NCBI GenBank assembly: GCA_049487715.1
Contig: CP150559.1
Coordinates: 186,001 to 250,000 of the forward strand
Length of the DNA stretch: 64,000 bases
Reading direction: 5' to 3'
DNA from: Pycnococcus provasolii
Lineage: Eukaryota; Chlorophyta; Pseudoscourfieldiophyceae; Pseudoscourfieldiales
Of this stretch, positions 40,401-47,705 are shown piece by piece. The notes under the pieces are model-generated. The model was not told the origin of the DNA. It made no database searches and was given only the letters and a program-made list of their open reading frames with translations. How positions within the stretch are numbered: position 1 is the first letter of the stretch; each line of letters starts with the position of its first letter. Position numbers and translations under genes: made by a program.

Positions 40401-43031
40401 CCCCTTCTCTTCGAGGAGCACGGGCACATTGTCCGCCGCACGATTTGGCTCGTAGCCATCGTCGACAGCAACGAGATTTAGGAATGTGCCGGCAACACCG
40501 CCAAGCGCGTCGACCTCGTCCACCCCGATTTGCATTCCGGTATTCATGCCCAAGCCGAGCGCCGACGTAGGACCCGTGAGAGCGCAGCTCTGCCCGATGA
40601 TGATGGGATCGGGCGCGACTGTATTTAGTCGGCACCCTCCGAATGTGAGAACGGGAGATCCCGTGGGCGTCGTGTGAGCGCCGTGCATGATACCTGGTTC
40701 GTGAGAGTGCAGCATGTAAACGCTGTGCAGTCCAGAGTTGCAATAACATCCGGTGCCTGGCTGGAAACACGTGTCACCGTACGGACCAAGCCTGAACTTT
40801 CCGCCAACTTCCCAAATTCCTTGATTATAAAGTGAATCGAGCATCGCGGCACGCAGAGAGTTGATAGCTGCAATCTTTATGCCCTTGCCGTCGTCATCAT
40901 TCGCTAGCTCCTTCTCGAGCGAAGATGCATCTTCCGTTCCAAGAAACGCGTCCACATTATTTTCGCTTGCTGCGTAGCGTGCAAGACACTCTCTCGCAGG
41001 TGTCGATGGGCAATCTGTCGGGCTATAGCTGTAGAAGAGCATGGACTCGGGAGATGAGCTGCTGAGACGCGCACCCGGGCAGCTGCGGCTCACATAACAC
41101 CATTGCTGACAGCACCAGCCCCCGAGCGGCACACTGGTATTGGTGAGAGGCGCATCGGGTCCCCAGAGAGCTTCACACTTGTCGAGATCGAGCGGGAGAA
41201 GAAGACCACTTGCTGCATCTTGTTGTCGAACTTCCCAAGCGGCACATGACGTCCCATATCCACGTCCAAAAATCGTCTCGTTGATTCCGGTGTTTATGCC
41301 CGTGCACGCACAGTCTTGTGCTATTTTGTAAGCCTCCCTCATTGAACGAGTCGCATCGACAAGAAGTTGCGTGGTTAGCGTGCCCACGACATACCCCTCA
41401 AATGCCGTGTCACTCGGAGAAGAGTGATGAGTGGACTCGGAGGAGAGAGGAGGACTTCGCTTCATCGCGTCACGAAATTCATCGACGAGCTCGGCAGCTG
41501 GACCAGAGTCACTGGCGACGCCACTCGCAAGAGCCATCGTGGGAAGCACCTGCGATATGGCAACGGATATGGTGTGAATCTCCGCGGTAGTAGCGGAGCT
41601 GGCGGCGAACTCCGCCGTTGACGTCGTCACGGCAGAATTATTTGCTGTTGTACTCCCTCCCCACATGGGCTCGGTGGCAAACACTCTCGCTAGCTCACGA
41701 TTCAGCTCATAAGCACCTGTTGCGCTCGTCACGAGAAGCACGCGAGAAGCGTGGTCGTCGTCCGACGCTTCCAAGTGTCGTCGAGTCCTCGTCGTCGTCG
41801 TCGTGTCAAAGTCGCTGGCAAGTTTTGCAAAATGAGCCACATTCTTTGCGCTGCCATGCAGAAAGAGAGCGCGCGGAACTGGCTTGTTTTGATTGGGACC
41901 GGAAGGCTTGAATACGGCTTCAAACACACGCTGTATTTCATCCTCCGACGCGTTCCATGGCCACTCTTGGATAACGGAAAGGTCTGGGTGTAAGCGAGCG
42001 CGCATTTCCTCCTCGGCGGCAGAGATTACGTCCTCTGATGACGGAAAATGGTGTGCTACTATAGCTCCAATGCTTTCAAAGCCGATGACATCTTCATTGC
42101 GTAGAAGACCGACTTCTTCGTCTTCACCACCACCACCACGATTGGTGGAGGAACGTCGACGTCCGTCATCCAAGGAGTTATTATCATCATTGGCGGCTGT
42201 GTTTTCCGACTCATGAGCCTCGAAGAGTGCTTCCGTCAGTGCGGCAATCTCCTCTTTGATGCCGACACGCACGTTCACGACGTTGCGTATGAAGGGATCT
42301 TTGGTGCGCAGTGAATTCAGACCAGTCGCAGGACCAATCAGCGGTAGATGATGATGATGGCTGCTGCTGCTGCTGCTGCTGCTGCTGTGATTCCACAACC
42401 TTGCCGTCTTAATTGTCGCGAGCTCATCGCTTGCAAAGAGTCCCACGAAGGATGACAAGTCAAGAGTTTGTTGTGTATTTTTTTGGTTGTTGTCTGATTT
42501 TTCTTCCTCTTCGAGCGTGCAAATGTGCAGAGTGAGGCATAGCATTGATGCAGAAGAAGAAGCCTTATGGAAAGCTGCTCGCAAACCTGTCGCGAATGAG
42601 TTGAAAGGAGTGGTGGTGGTGGTGGTGGTGGTCTGCACCAACAAGAAACTCGAGCAAAGCTTACTACTATTCTGTTGATCTTCAGCATATGCAGGATAAA
42701 CGAATCGTGAGAGTTTCGACGCATCACATGAAATCTGCATAGGAGGAGGAGGTGAGGAGACTTTCGCAGCTTCCGTCGTCAGGTTCACCTCCTCCTGCTG
42801 GTCATCGTCGTCTGTGCTTGGAGGAAGAGGAGGGGTGGTGGTGTACGATGATGAAGGCTGTGGTGGTGACGGCTGCTCCTGCTGCTGCTGTGCATCGCAC
42901 AACAACCCTTTGAATGACATGAGGAGAATCGTTGTCAGAAGAAGAAGCACCGCCACCATTGACGTTGTTGTTGCTCTTCTTGGGTTGATGGTGCTGTTGT
43001 TGTTGCACGCCGCTCGCCACGCCACCGCCAT
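34455..43031 (-). CDS. Receptor-type nucleotidyl cyclase: ligand-binding ectodomain, TM, kinase-like and class III cyclase domains, repeat tail
   Basis: The 2858-residue protein is uninterrupted. Order: signal peptide (1-46); a diverged extracellular region (60-700); a bacterial-type branched-chain-amino-acid binding-protein fold (about 805-1150, PIIIGQSCALTG); TM helix (about 1227-1253); kinase-like domain with GEGAQG loop, VVIK lysine (about 1297), HQDLKSHN in place of HRD, and DFG (about 1710). The kinase is split by a ~240-residue insertion after VVIK and a ~75-residue Lys-rich one before the hinge. The cyclase domain (about 1885-2080) has the two metal Asp sites (LFSDIVGY, IGDAY) and LFGDTVNVASRMES. 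The purine-selecting positions are Glu (KVETIGD) and Thr (RYTLFGD): the first is guanylyl-type, the second fits neither the classical Cys nor the adenylyl Asp. A ~750-residue tail of degenerate repeats follows. It most likely makes cGMP or cAMP in response to an external ligand. Confidence 0.88.
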   Translation of the reverse strand: MAVAWRAACNNNSTINPRRATTTSMVAVLLLLTTILLMSFKGLLCDAQQQQEQPSPPQPSSSYTTTPPLPPSTDDDDQQEEVNLTTEAAKVSSPPPPMQISCDASKLSRFVYPAYAEDQQNSSKLCSSFLLVQTTTTTTTTPFNSFATGLRAAFHKASSSASMLCLTLHICTLEEEEKSDNNQKNTQQTLDLSSFVGLFASDELATIKTARLWNHSSSSSSSSSHHHHLPLIGPATGLNSLRTKDPFIRNVVNVRVGIKEEIAALTEALFEAHESENTAANDDNNSLDDGRRRSSTNRGGGGEDEEVGLLRNEDVIGFESIGAIVAHHFPSSEDVISAAEEEMRARLHPDLSVIQEWPWNASEDEIQRVFEAVFKPSGPNQNKPVPRALFLHGSAKNVAHFAKLASDFDTTTTTRTRRHLEASDDDHASRVLLVTSATGAYELNRELARVFATEPMWGGSTTANNSAVTTSTAEFAASSATTAEIHTISVAISQVLPTMALASGVASDSGPAAELVDEFRDAMKRSPPLSSESTHHSSPSDTAFEGYVVGTLTTQLLVDATRSMREAYKIAQDCACTGINTGINETIFGRGYGTSCAAWEVRQQDAASGLLLPLDLDKCEALWGPDAPLTNTSVPLGGWCCQQWCYVSRSCPGARLSSSSPESMLFYSYSPTDCPSTPARECLARYAASENNVDAFLGTEDASSLEKELANDDDGKGIKIAAINSLRAAMLDSLYNQGIWEVGGKFRLGPYGDTCFQPGTGCYCNSGLHSVYMLHSHEPGIMHGAHTTPTGSPVLTFGGCRLNTVAPDPIIIGQSCALTGPTSALGLGMNTGMQIGVDEVDALGGVAGTFLNLVAVDDGYEPNRAADNVPVLLEEKGAALLAGFVGTPTSKAVVEWLEANNRTDVPFIAPFTGAGLLRMGQRSIINIRASYGDETAAMVMHFVGDLGMRRIAIFAQEDSFGRAGYDGLVAALQLTKVPLYAEGWYIRNTVDVAAGVDAILGSYDADPVPEPPQLIVMIGAYKPLAAFVTAVRARVQKTGSNVPVFTTVSFVGTAAFSAALATPENRENVWITQVVPNPNGQGDFARRYRAALRLFDPNLEPDFVSYEGYIAMRFIDAVLMRMGEVYRHGLDSREFVRDLRKKFLDTVYEPPGIFILDQQNLVIGPYFEEEPGYWCNQGLRTVWLTKLNPSNGEALYGVDDVTPFQYSTCGYDALSRLEEEQINFDVGRILGIIAAVILPLLFICCLISALLVRRYVRHREAKAIMETWHIEYDDLTFLHPLGEGAQGTTWYGRYSGTEVVIKQIDAPPKSQRIGEGRRSLHSKRTPPSPRPSSLESSSPKDSAEEAAAGTVVKASLPAAMPLTMRSISKGIVARLRMQPQQCKPMHVSQLPRSIRESRSDCADMTHALTFTSEDDAAVAAAAAATAHHDDNGDDDGHPSSLSTGMAEAEVNTETVAATKNDENNGLPSALRRGGSQITRNSDGSQNDVDGTRDAFKRSVSLSQQYDSVEFASLSQRKNTIRRGFTSIFNSSSSRGKTVDREFNVLHRLRHPNIRLFMGAYLGVASQKRKKKRESCKEKKKKKTSKFNEIFAMMTRRRERKTGSDASDVEDVEGGGGNGDDGDYNECQENEEKERLHPRSSILIVSEYMTRGNLHDILSNPTLELDWEMRLSFCRDMARGLMYLHSQEPPVLHQDLKSHNMLVDDRWNVKVGDFGHSAVLNEVLGSSVTGTPLWTAPEVLSGKPNTQASDVYGLGIVFWEVLSRRDPYDDETTSRDDIIQQIIAGVRPRMPAAGGEGGVVVPESMTKLIMTCWSSDPESRPTMMEVSKMLDSMVSSNELTLGGRMRSSSTGVSSGAKLLVNRMLPARIARALEDGQPVQPEHFDDVTILFSDIVGYTAISSSLPPGEVMDMLNRLYTAFDALTTRHGLFKVETIGDAYMVVGGCPEAQPDHAVRIARMALDMLETAATIPVSNMSDDFGTICIRVGLHSGPVVGSVVGDLQPRYTLFGDTVNVASRMESTSLAKMAQVSSATYQRLVDSGETGAFTLQPRGETTVKGKGMMHTYWLRPAGHLMLLGWLEALVEKHGLDMEDVKSIPESYMRTAASEEELLACTRLRHLDAFKLGARYLEKVSMMGGDPSVALGTMLSVDVELLGAVRTLEELRAVVRIAAQAAGHVPPEEVAKKGEDAAAHTSVSSSSPLKKSSATKAAEPDHVTTMSANAKLAQATLSHLQELVAENRVFLTRFSNVPSQLLDLICKREHMMWLLSMAHDESQQQQTLESPLASQRMQHGTFAEDTTPSQEPQYERQGSLSSTNTYSRSSSLRMSGTAMMLKWLAVCVSTEALWRFSTHYHHYHPADAATAAATEAENVAETISSADKLDTLRRVPHSLYTMANSLELMKQVVRMEVEGSHAALEAFDEALGSGHDASSAQDFHRLLNECPPILLDTAESGDDVQALLSWIKASPDLVKLLGEACISQLTAAIEKRTSASLHGGRSFANQVTLPRLRHVPHVVLTQLRSTEHVMKVLSLEKRCLECLAELFMDDEKKKGREDYLHHRNDERDDESRTKAETVVVASDDDEVTPVQDRRSRVPAAPSPTSSEAHAKHQVVLTRLVLSPKPLLDACKTTGELHTVLHEWLEPVGEGGGRRRDARRAFNEDDEYEDELQRDQSSKKPNVALVKVLSRIVSSDASRFVACRAVPTALLQTAGGDDEVNILVELACVNADVMPWLAEFVGSGEYTLNDAVMLPRNLFAHIKTREQLAWTLGIRSSTSAAYNVGGVSSSHFNDVAVSRSISTNAVLQTAATRRLMTKKSKLLEELARLEQKLDEQSSIGSEKSVSAAAAAAAAGAVPEASNQEE

Positions 43032-43413
43032 GGCAACGACTACTACGACGTTTTCTCGAGAGTTAGATGCAGTCGGGTTGGGAGTTGGGAATGAGGCAAA
43101 ATAATATATATGTCGACTCGACGACCCGATAGAGACGGTGTGGACGAAACAAATTCCGAAAAGTCGTCACGGTCTTCTTGGACCGTGACAGCGTGGACGG
43201 ACTGGTGGGGATGAAATGCTTTTCGGGTTTTGGATTTTCCTTTTTTTCTGCGCAAGAAGCCTTGCGCAAGCTCCTAAAAACGCCAATAGTCCCCCTGCCC
43301 CCCCTGCCCCCCCCTTATGTGTGAGGGATCCCCAACTGGGGGTAAACCCCGACGTGGGATCGTCAGATGCGAAGAATGATAACAATAAGTCGTCGTCACC
43401 TAGCAAGGCTAGC
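43032..43413. other. Divergent spacer between cyclase and RING genes
   Basis: The two genes diverge here. It includes a C-run-rich stretch (43289-43315) that is error-prone in sequencing. An open frame from ATG 43216 with a hydrophobic start could extend the RING protein upstream, but this is not supported. Confidence 0.35.
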
Positions 43414-43640
43414 ATGATTGAGGCAATGCTGAAAGAGCGTGGAGAAGAGCAGTGGACGCGCCGAGGGGCGAGACTCTGGAGAGAAGCTGCACCATCTGCC
43501 TTGATGCGGGCCAGGATGCGCTCGCTTGGCCGTGCGGCCACGCGGGAACGTGCTACCGATGCTTGCTTGCGCACTTTGCGCACAACGGGCGGCGGTGTCC
43601 CCTATGCCGAATGCAAGTGGAAGCGATCGAACGCAGCTGA
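43414..43640 (+). CDS. Small RING-finger (C3HC4) protein, frame broken
   Basis: The stretch from 43485 to 43620 encodes a complete C3HC4 RING: CTICLD (first CxxC), an 11-residue spacer, CGH, then TCYRC and CPLC. This is diagnostic for an E3 ubiquitin ligase type RING. The RING frame has no ATG; it is closed by a stop at 43419-43421. An ATG at 43414 lies in the frame one base off and reads MIEAMLKERGEEQ up to the join at about 43435-43483. A one-base deletion or a short intron must join them. One candidate GT-AG intron, 43451-43482 (32 nt), restores the frame. The product would be about 65 residues, or about 130 if the frame starts at 43216. Confidence 0.6.
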
Positions 43641-43757
43641 TAGCAGAGAGATCAATGTAAGATAATAGAAAGTATGTAAGCAAACATTTTGCCACGTCTT
43701 TTGAGACATAAACTTATTGATCGTATTGAATTTGAATCGTATCGAATCATTACATAC

Positions 43758-45217
43758 TTACTCGTCGTCCTTTTCACTACTCGTCGTCGTCGTCGTCTTC
43801 TCCAATAATTTTACCTTTGCGACGAGCGCGCGCGCCTTGTCATCCGGCGCAAGACTTTCCGCCTTCACGAGTAGCTTTTTTGCATCTAGGAGGCGCTCTG
43901 CCGACGTGCCTGACTTCCACGCCTCGTCGATCGCGCTAGTACGAAGCAAGAGAGATGCTTTTGCAAGATAGCTTGCATAGTTCGATGGCTGCTTTTTCAT
44001 GAGCGCGTTGTACACATCCACCGCCTCACCAACACGACGGGTAGCGGTGGCGGAAGACACGCCGTCGCGTAGGACACTTTCTAAGCTGCCACCCTGAGCA
44101 TCCGTCAGCACGCACGATGCGTAGCTTTTGGCCAGGACAAGCGCGGCAGCATAGTCCGCCTCCTTATCCTTGGAAGAAAGCTTGCGAAGCCGTACCACCT
44201 CGTTGACCGCCTCGTCAAACCTCCCATCGGCGGCGAGTTCGGCAGCAGCTCCAGCAACTGCGTCAAACGGAGGCACACTGAGCCGTCACCCTCAGCAACC
44301 TTCAGCCACGCGTCAGCCGCTTCGGCGTGTTGGCCTAGACTTGCCTGAACCTGTGCAAGACTGCGGTACGCCGCAGCTCGTGCTGCACCAGGCGGCGCCT
44401 TGGTGGCATCGTCGCTAAGCTTTCGCACGAGCGCCGCCTCGTCGACGCTTGGGTTTCGCCTTAGCTGCGCTTCTGGAATGGTCTGCCTCTTTGGCGAGGT
44501 ATCGAGGAGGAAGTCGACGGCGACGAAGATTGCCGCCGCAAAAGCGGCAAGCGCGAGGATACCCGCCGCCTAAAGCTTCGACGGCTCATTTTCCGCTTCG
44601 TCGACTCTCGTGGCTGCGCTCGCCGTTTCTGTGTTGGAGTTGGACGATTCTTGTGTTCTGGTAGATGCACTGGGTGCACTTTCGCGCATCTTCGCGAGTC
44701 TCTGTTCAAATTCCAGCGCCTCGTCAACGTTCTCCGACGCCGGCGGCGCCTGGTTTCCGAATGCCGCTTCTGGACCTCTGAGCGAGACTGCGAGTGGGTT
44801 ATCGGACGCCAGGTCAGCGTTAGGATTCGTTTTCTTCTTTGTGGATTCGTCTTTCTGTCATCCTGCAAGGTTTGATGCTGCATCATCATTAACACCATCA
44901 TTCGAGACATCGGTCTTCTGCATAGTCTGCGTGGGTGCTTTTCCAAAGCCCTTTTCCGAAGATCGCTTCTTATTAGAAGATCGTTTCCTCAAAGAAGAAG
45001 AACATGCTGACACGATGCAAGCCAAAGAGAAGCGGCGTGACGACCACGACTGCGTCGCAGAGCACGCAGAGGTGCACAGAGAGTAAGACACACCACCACA
45101 ACGTCCCCCTTTCGTTGAAATCCAAGTGCAAGCCAAAGGGACGCGGCGTGCGTGACCGTGACTGTGTATACAACCGTTTGCGTGCCCCGGTAAACTTCGT
45201 GCTGCCGCCGCCATCAT
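43758..45217 (-). pseudogene. TPR-like membrane protein, probably plastid, with broken frame (pseudogene or short introns)
   Basis: One protein can be followed across breaks: a Ser/Arg/Lys-rich leader from ATG 45217 (or 44923), an acidic linker with EALEFEQRLAKM, a TM helix (LALAAFAAAIFVAVDFLL, about 44510-44565), then TPR-like helices (AAAYRSLAQVQASLGQHAEAADAWL and the frame ending at 43758). Three breaks lie on the way: TGA at 44855-44857 and TAG at 44571-44573, both in an otherwise continuous frame, and a one-base shift at about 44270-44310. Each can be bridged by a GT-AG stretch of 39, 36 and 32 nt with the correct phase. The gene is therefore either decayed or has very short introns. The TM-plus-TPR order resembles plant plastid TPR proteins. 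Confidence 0.5.
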
Positions 45218-45356
45218 AAGATACCTTATGTATCTTTCCGAATGCCGATGCCGATGCCGATGCCGGGGAGAGAAGAATCTTCTTTTTTTAAAAAAAAATG
45301 TACGATTCTACCGAAAGGTTTAGTCGGGGTAAACGGTAGAGGGCCCCCTCTGAGGT

Positions 45357-45446
45357 GCCGAGCCGCGGGGTGGCTCGGCTGCTAGGGTTTAAGGTGGTCT
45401 CCCTCGGACCACCATTCCTGCTGCTGGTTGCGCTGTTCGCGCAACC
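45357..45446 (+). ncRNA. Stacked hairpins in the retroelement leader
   Basis: Three perfect stems follow each other: 45357-45364 with 45372-45379 (8 bp), 45393-45399 with 45407-45413 (7 bp) and 45426-45433 with 45439-45446 (8 bp, 5-nt loop). Further stems sit at 45492-45507 and 45569-45586, and an imperfect one at 45454-45475. A 16-bp direct repeat occurs at 45519-45534 and 45548-45563. This density suggests a structured RNA used for packaging, priming or translation. It is annotated as a leader structure, not as a separate RNA gene. Confidence 0.5.
45371..45385 (+). repeat. 15-bp direct repeat flanking the Gag-like ORF, left copy
   Basis: TGGCTCGGCTGCTAG; its first half forms the 3' arm of the first leader stem. 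An identical copy is at 46375-46389, 1004 bp away. Confidence 0.8.
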
Positions 45447-45590
45447 TTTGCAGCCACACGTGTCGAGACGCGTGGGATCACTGACGTGAGGAGTTCACAA
45501 GTGAACTACCTATCTTGTTACTCCGAGGAGATTTCTGATTTAGTTACTACTCCGAGGAGATTTTGATTAAGTGCTTGAGGGCACTTGCAT

Positions 45591-46319
45591 ATGGCAGCTG
45601 TTGCACAAGAGCCACCTGAGATTGTGGCCTTGCGTTTGCAGTTGCAGATTGCGGAAGCTCAACGTGATCAAGCTGTGGCTGAGGCCCAAGGCAGAGCTGT
45701 TGCGCCTGTAGGACAACAGCCGGTGCAGCTTAACTATTTGCTTCCGAGGGATTTCGAGGAGGTCGTCTCTGCTGATCTTTTCCCTCGCGACGGTGTTGGT
45801 CGTCAAGGTGCAGTCAACCCGCTTCGCCTTGATAACGATCTTGCCATAACCGAGTACTCTAGACGCAAGTCTAAGCACCAGGTGTGGACGTATCGGCGAT
45901 CGCGTACAGCTGGTGCTTACCTCGAGCTTGTTGTATCCGCTTTGGGAGACGTCATAGCTGACGGTCAAAACTTCGAGGACGGTCTAGCCCCTCTAGCTGG
46001 CGAGGACGCAGCTGCTTGGCGAAACAGAATTAGGCCGGTGCTTGCTCAACGCTCCGCGACTCTTGACCGGACGCTTAACACTGCCACTGGGATCCTTTCG
46101 AGGCTCAACGAACTCAACGATTTCTTGTACGTGAAGGGTGCTCCTGACTACGCGATCGCGCCGGAAAAGCGTGCAGCGGTAGAGGCTCTCTTCGACGTAG
46201 AATCAGCTCAGGCACCACTGTTGTCTGACAGCGCGCAAACGTTTTCTCGAACGTTCGACTCGGACTTCGCAACTGCTATTGCGAAGGCAGCCGCCAAAAA
46301 GGCGGCTGGGACCAAGTAA
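45591..46319 (+). CDS. Gag-like protein of a retroelement
   Basis: The 242-residue ORF starts at ATG 45591, right after a hairpin (45569-45586). It has a short coiled N-terminus (VALRLQLQIAEAQRDQAVAEAQ), a globular helical middle (a YSRRKSKHQVWTYRR basic stretch, then helices) and an Ala/Lys-rich end. It has no enzyme motif and no zinc knuckle. Its position before an RT-like frame and the helical capsid-like composition make a Gag/nucleocapsid role most likely. The frame is intact, unlike the downstream ORF. Confidence 0.55.
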   Translation: MAAVAQEPPEIVALRLQLQIAEAQRDQAVAEAQGRAVAPVGQQPVQLNYLLPRDFEEVVSADLFPRDGVGRQGAVNPLRLDNDLAITEYSRRKSKHQVWTYRRSRTAGAYLELVVSALGDVIADGQNFEDGLAPLAGEDAAAWRNRIRPVLAQRSATLDRTLNTATGILSRLNELNDFLYVKGAPDYAIAPEKRAAVEALFDVESAQAPLLSDSAQTFSRTFDSDFATAIAKAAAKKAAGTK

Positions 46320-46374
46320 TTGCGATTGCTCCTGCTCCTTCGCGGGAGCAGACCCGCCCTTGGCGGGCGTCGCG

Positions 46375-46389
46375 TGGCTCGGCTGCTAG
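46375..46389 (+). repeat. 15-bp direct repeat flanking the Gag-like ORF, right copy
   Basis: It is identical to 45371-45385. It lies after two further hairpins (about 46332-46351 and 46352-46367), at the junction with the RT-like frame. Confidence 0.8.
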
Positions 46390-46390
46390 C

Positions 46391-46591
46391 TTGAGGGTTA
46401 GGAGCTGTAAGACACGTTGGGAGCAGCTGGGTGCGAGCAGCCAGCTGTTGGAGTGGATCGAGGATGGGCTTGGTGGTGGACAGCGAGAAGGGCCTTTTCC
46501 AGGTGGACGAGGTGAAGGCAGCGAAGTGCCGGGCCCTGGAATAATTACTCAAGACGATTATTTTCATCGATGGTGTAAGTATATTTTTTAA
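46391..46591 (+). pseudogene. Start of an RT-like ORF, truncated
   Basis: The 66 or so codons read RTRW-type basic residues, WEQLGAS, LLEWIEDGL, then Gly/Pro-rich sequence and a stop in AT-rich DNA. The W-x-x-LGA-----L-WI-x-GL pattern is typical of the stretch leading into retroelement reverse transcriptases. The start is not an ATG in this frame, so expression by frameshift or re-initiation after the Gag-like ORF would be needed in an intact element. Confidence 0.4.
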
Positions 46592-46600
46592 GACACTTAA

Positions 46601-47260
46601 TATTCCAATCGCACCTTAATAAAATCCTTCAATATTTCCAATACATTTTCATATTTCTTTATAACACCTTCATCATCAAATAAATACATATTTGATGTCT
46701 TTATCGTTGTTGTTAACCTCAAATCCTTGAATATGTATGTTCTTACCCTTATATCCCTTCACTCTAAATAATTACATCAATATCATGGGTCCCAGATGGT
46801 AGGAATAATGTATTGGAAGATGGACGACTCTCGTTCCACACTGGCTCTGGTGTTAGTTGGAACATAGATGGAGGGCTGTGGGTAGTTTGGAATCCCATAT
46901 GACAGATTGTCATATGGAATAGGTCGAGGTGCCTCCTTGACATTGGACTTTAACCAGGATATAGGTCGGAGTTTTCTCTCGACCTATTCTCCCCTTGGAA
47001 GGATCTGGCGCGCCGAGACGCACTCGGGCAGGCCCTTCACTTTTTACCCCATAGTAACCTTCACTCTTCTCTTTTATTTTATTTTCCCACGGCGCCATAC
47101 TTCTTTGACACTTAACGCCTGGCACCACAGTTGCTCGCGCCATGCGTTGCGCCCCCATCCAGGTGGAAGCCTTGCGCAACAACACACATACATTTGTCAC
47201 ACATACTCGTTAATATTAATGAGGGCGCACAACTTACAACATGTGATGGGATATGGCGTT
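46601..47260. other. AT-rich spacer
   Basis: It is notably richer in A+T than its neighbours, which suggests inserted or decayed DNA. It contains an inverted repeat CCATATGAC/GTCATATGG at 46894-46917 with a 5-nt loop. No gene is seen. Confidence 0.4.
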
Positions 47261-47262
47261 GC

Positions 47263-47280
47263 AAAAAAAAGCAAAAAAAA
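47263..47280 (-). terminator. Possible Pol III terminator (two T8 runs)
   Basis: On the minus strand TTTTTTTT-GC-TTTTTTTT lies about 100 nt downstream of the tRNA-like 5' portion. This is compatible with Pol III termination but also with simple sequence. Confidence 0.3.
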
Positions 47281-47381
47281 TTGGTCGCAAGTTCCCAGTT
47301 GGGTTTTTATGCGAACTAGATGAAGTTTCGAGATTAGTTGGTATTCGTATTTTAAGATCCGCATGTACAATTAGGGATTTG

Positions 47382-47486
47382 GACGTACTGCCACGCTCTA
47401 CCAATTGAGCTACGCGCCCGGATAGACAGGTTGGTAGTTGGTCTTTCGACCTTCGAGGAATGGACACGCAGGGCTTCGATCCCCGT
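47382..47486 (-). tRNA. Putative permuted (3'-half before 5'-half) or fragmented tRNA gene
   Basis: On the minus strand a 3' portion comes first: T stem-loop CGGGG-ATCGAAG-CCCTG (47486-47470), acceptor 3' strand CGTGTCC and an A in the discriminator place (47462). After a 41-nt spacer comes a 5' portion: GGGCGCG-TA-GCTC-AATTGGTA-GAGC-G (47420-47395), then TGGCA-GTACGTC. GGGCGCG pairs with CGTGTCC over all 7 positions (two G-U). The A box and B box are close to consensus. The 3' anticodon strand is not found beside the T arm, so the anticodon is uncertain (ACG if the loop is GTACGTC). Two T8 tracts downstream on this strand (47280-47263) could end Pol III transcription. A decayed tRNA is the alternative. 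Confidence 0.4.
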
Positions 47487-47705
47487 CTGTGATTTTATGA
47501 GAATGTTAGAGATTGAACGTCTTTGCAGCACGTTTGGATGTGGGGTAATTAGCAACGTACACCTCGGCAAATTTCAAAGGCTGATGAAAACGATGTGAGG
47601 TATTGTCACTGTATATATCACCTATTCATTACTGTAGAGACCAAGCAGTCCCCACCGCCGCCGCCCTCTTGCCCCTCCTTCCTCCCTCCTCAAACAAACA
47701 ACAAT

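Larger units (their letters stand above)
45318..46600 (+). mobile_element. Truncated retroelement (possibly DIRS/tyrosine-recombinase type): structured leader, Gag-like ORF, start of RT-like ORF
   Basis: The unit starts with a leader of stacked hairpins (45339-45586), carries one intact ORF (45591-46319), then two more hairpins, a second copy of a 15-base word, and an open frame (from about 46391) reading WEQLGASSQLLEWIEDGL. That resembles the segment just ahead of the reverse transcriptase domain in DIRS-like and related retroelements. The sequence then becomes AT-rich after 46590, so the element is truncated. The 15-base word TGGCTCGGCTGCTAG lies at 45371-45385 and 46375-46389, flanking the ORF. 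Assignment to the DIRS group is an inference; no RT, RNase H or recombinase domain is present in the window. Confidence 0.5.
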
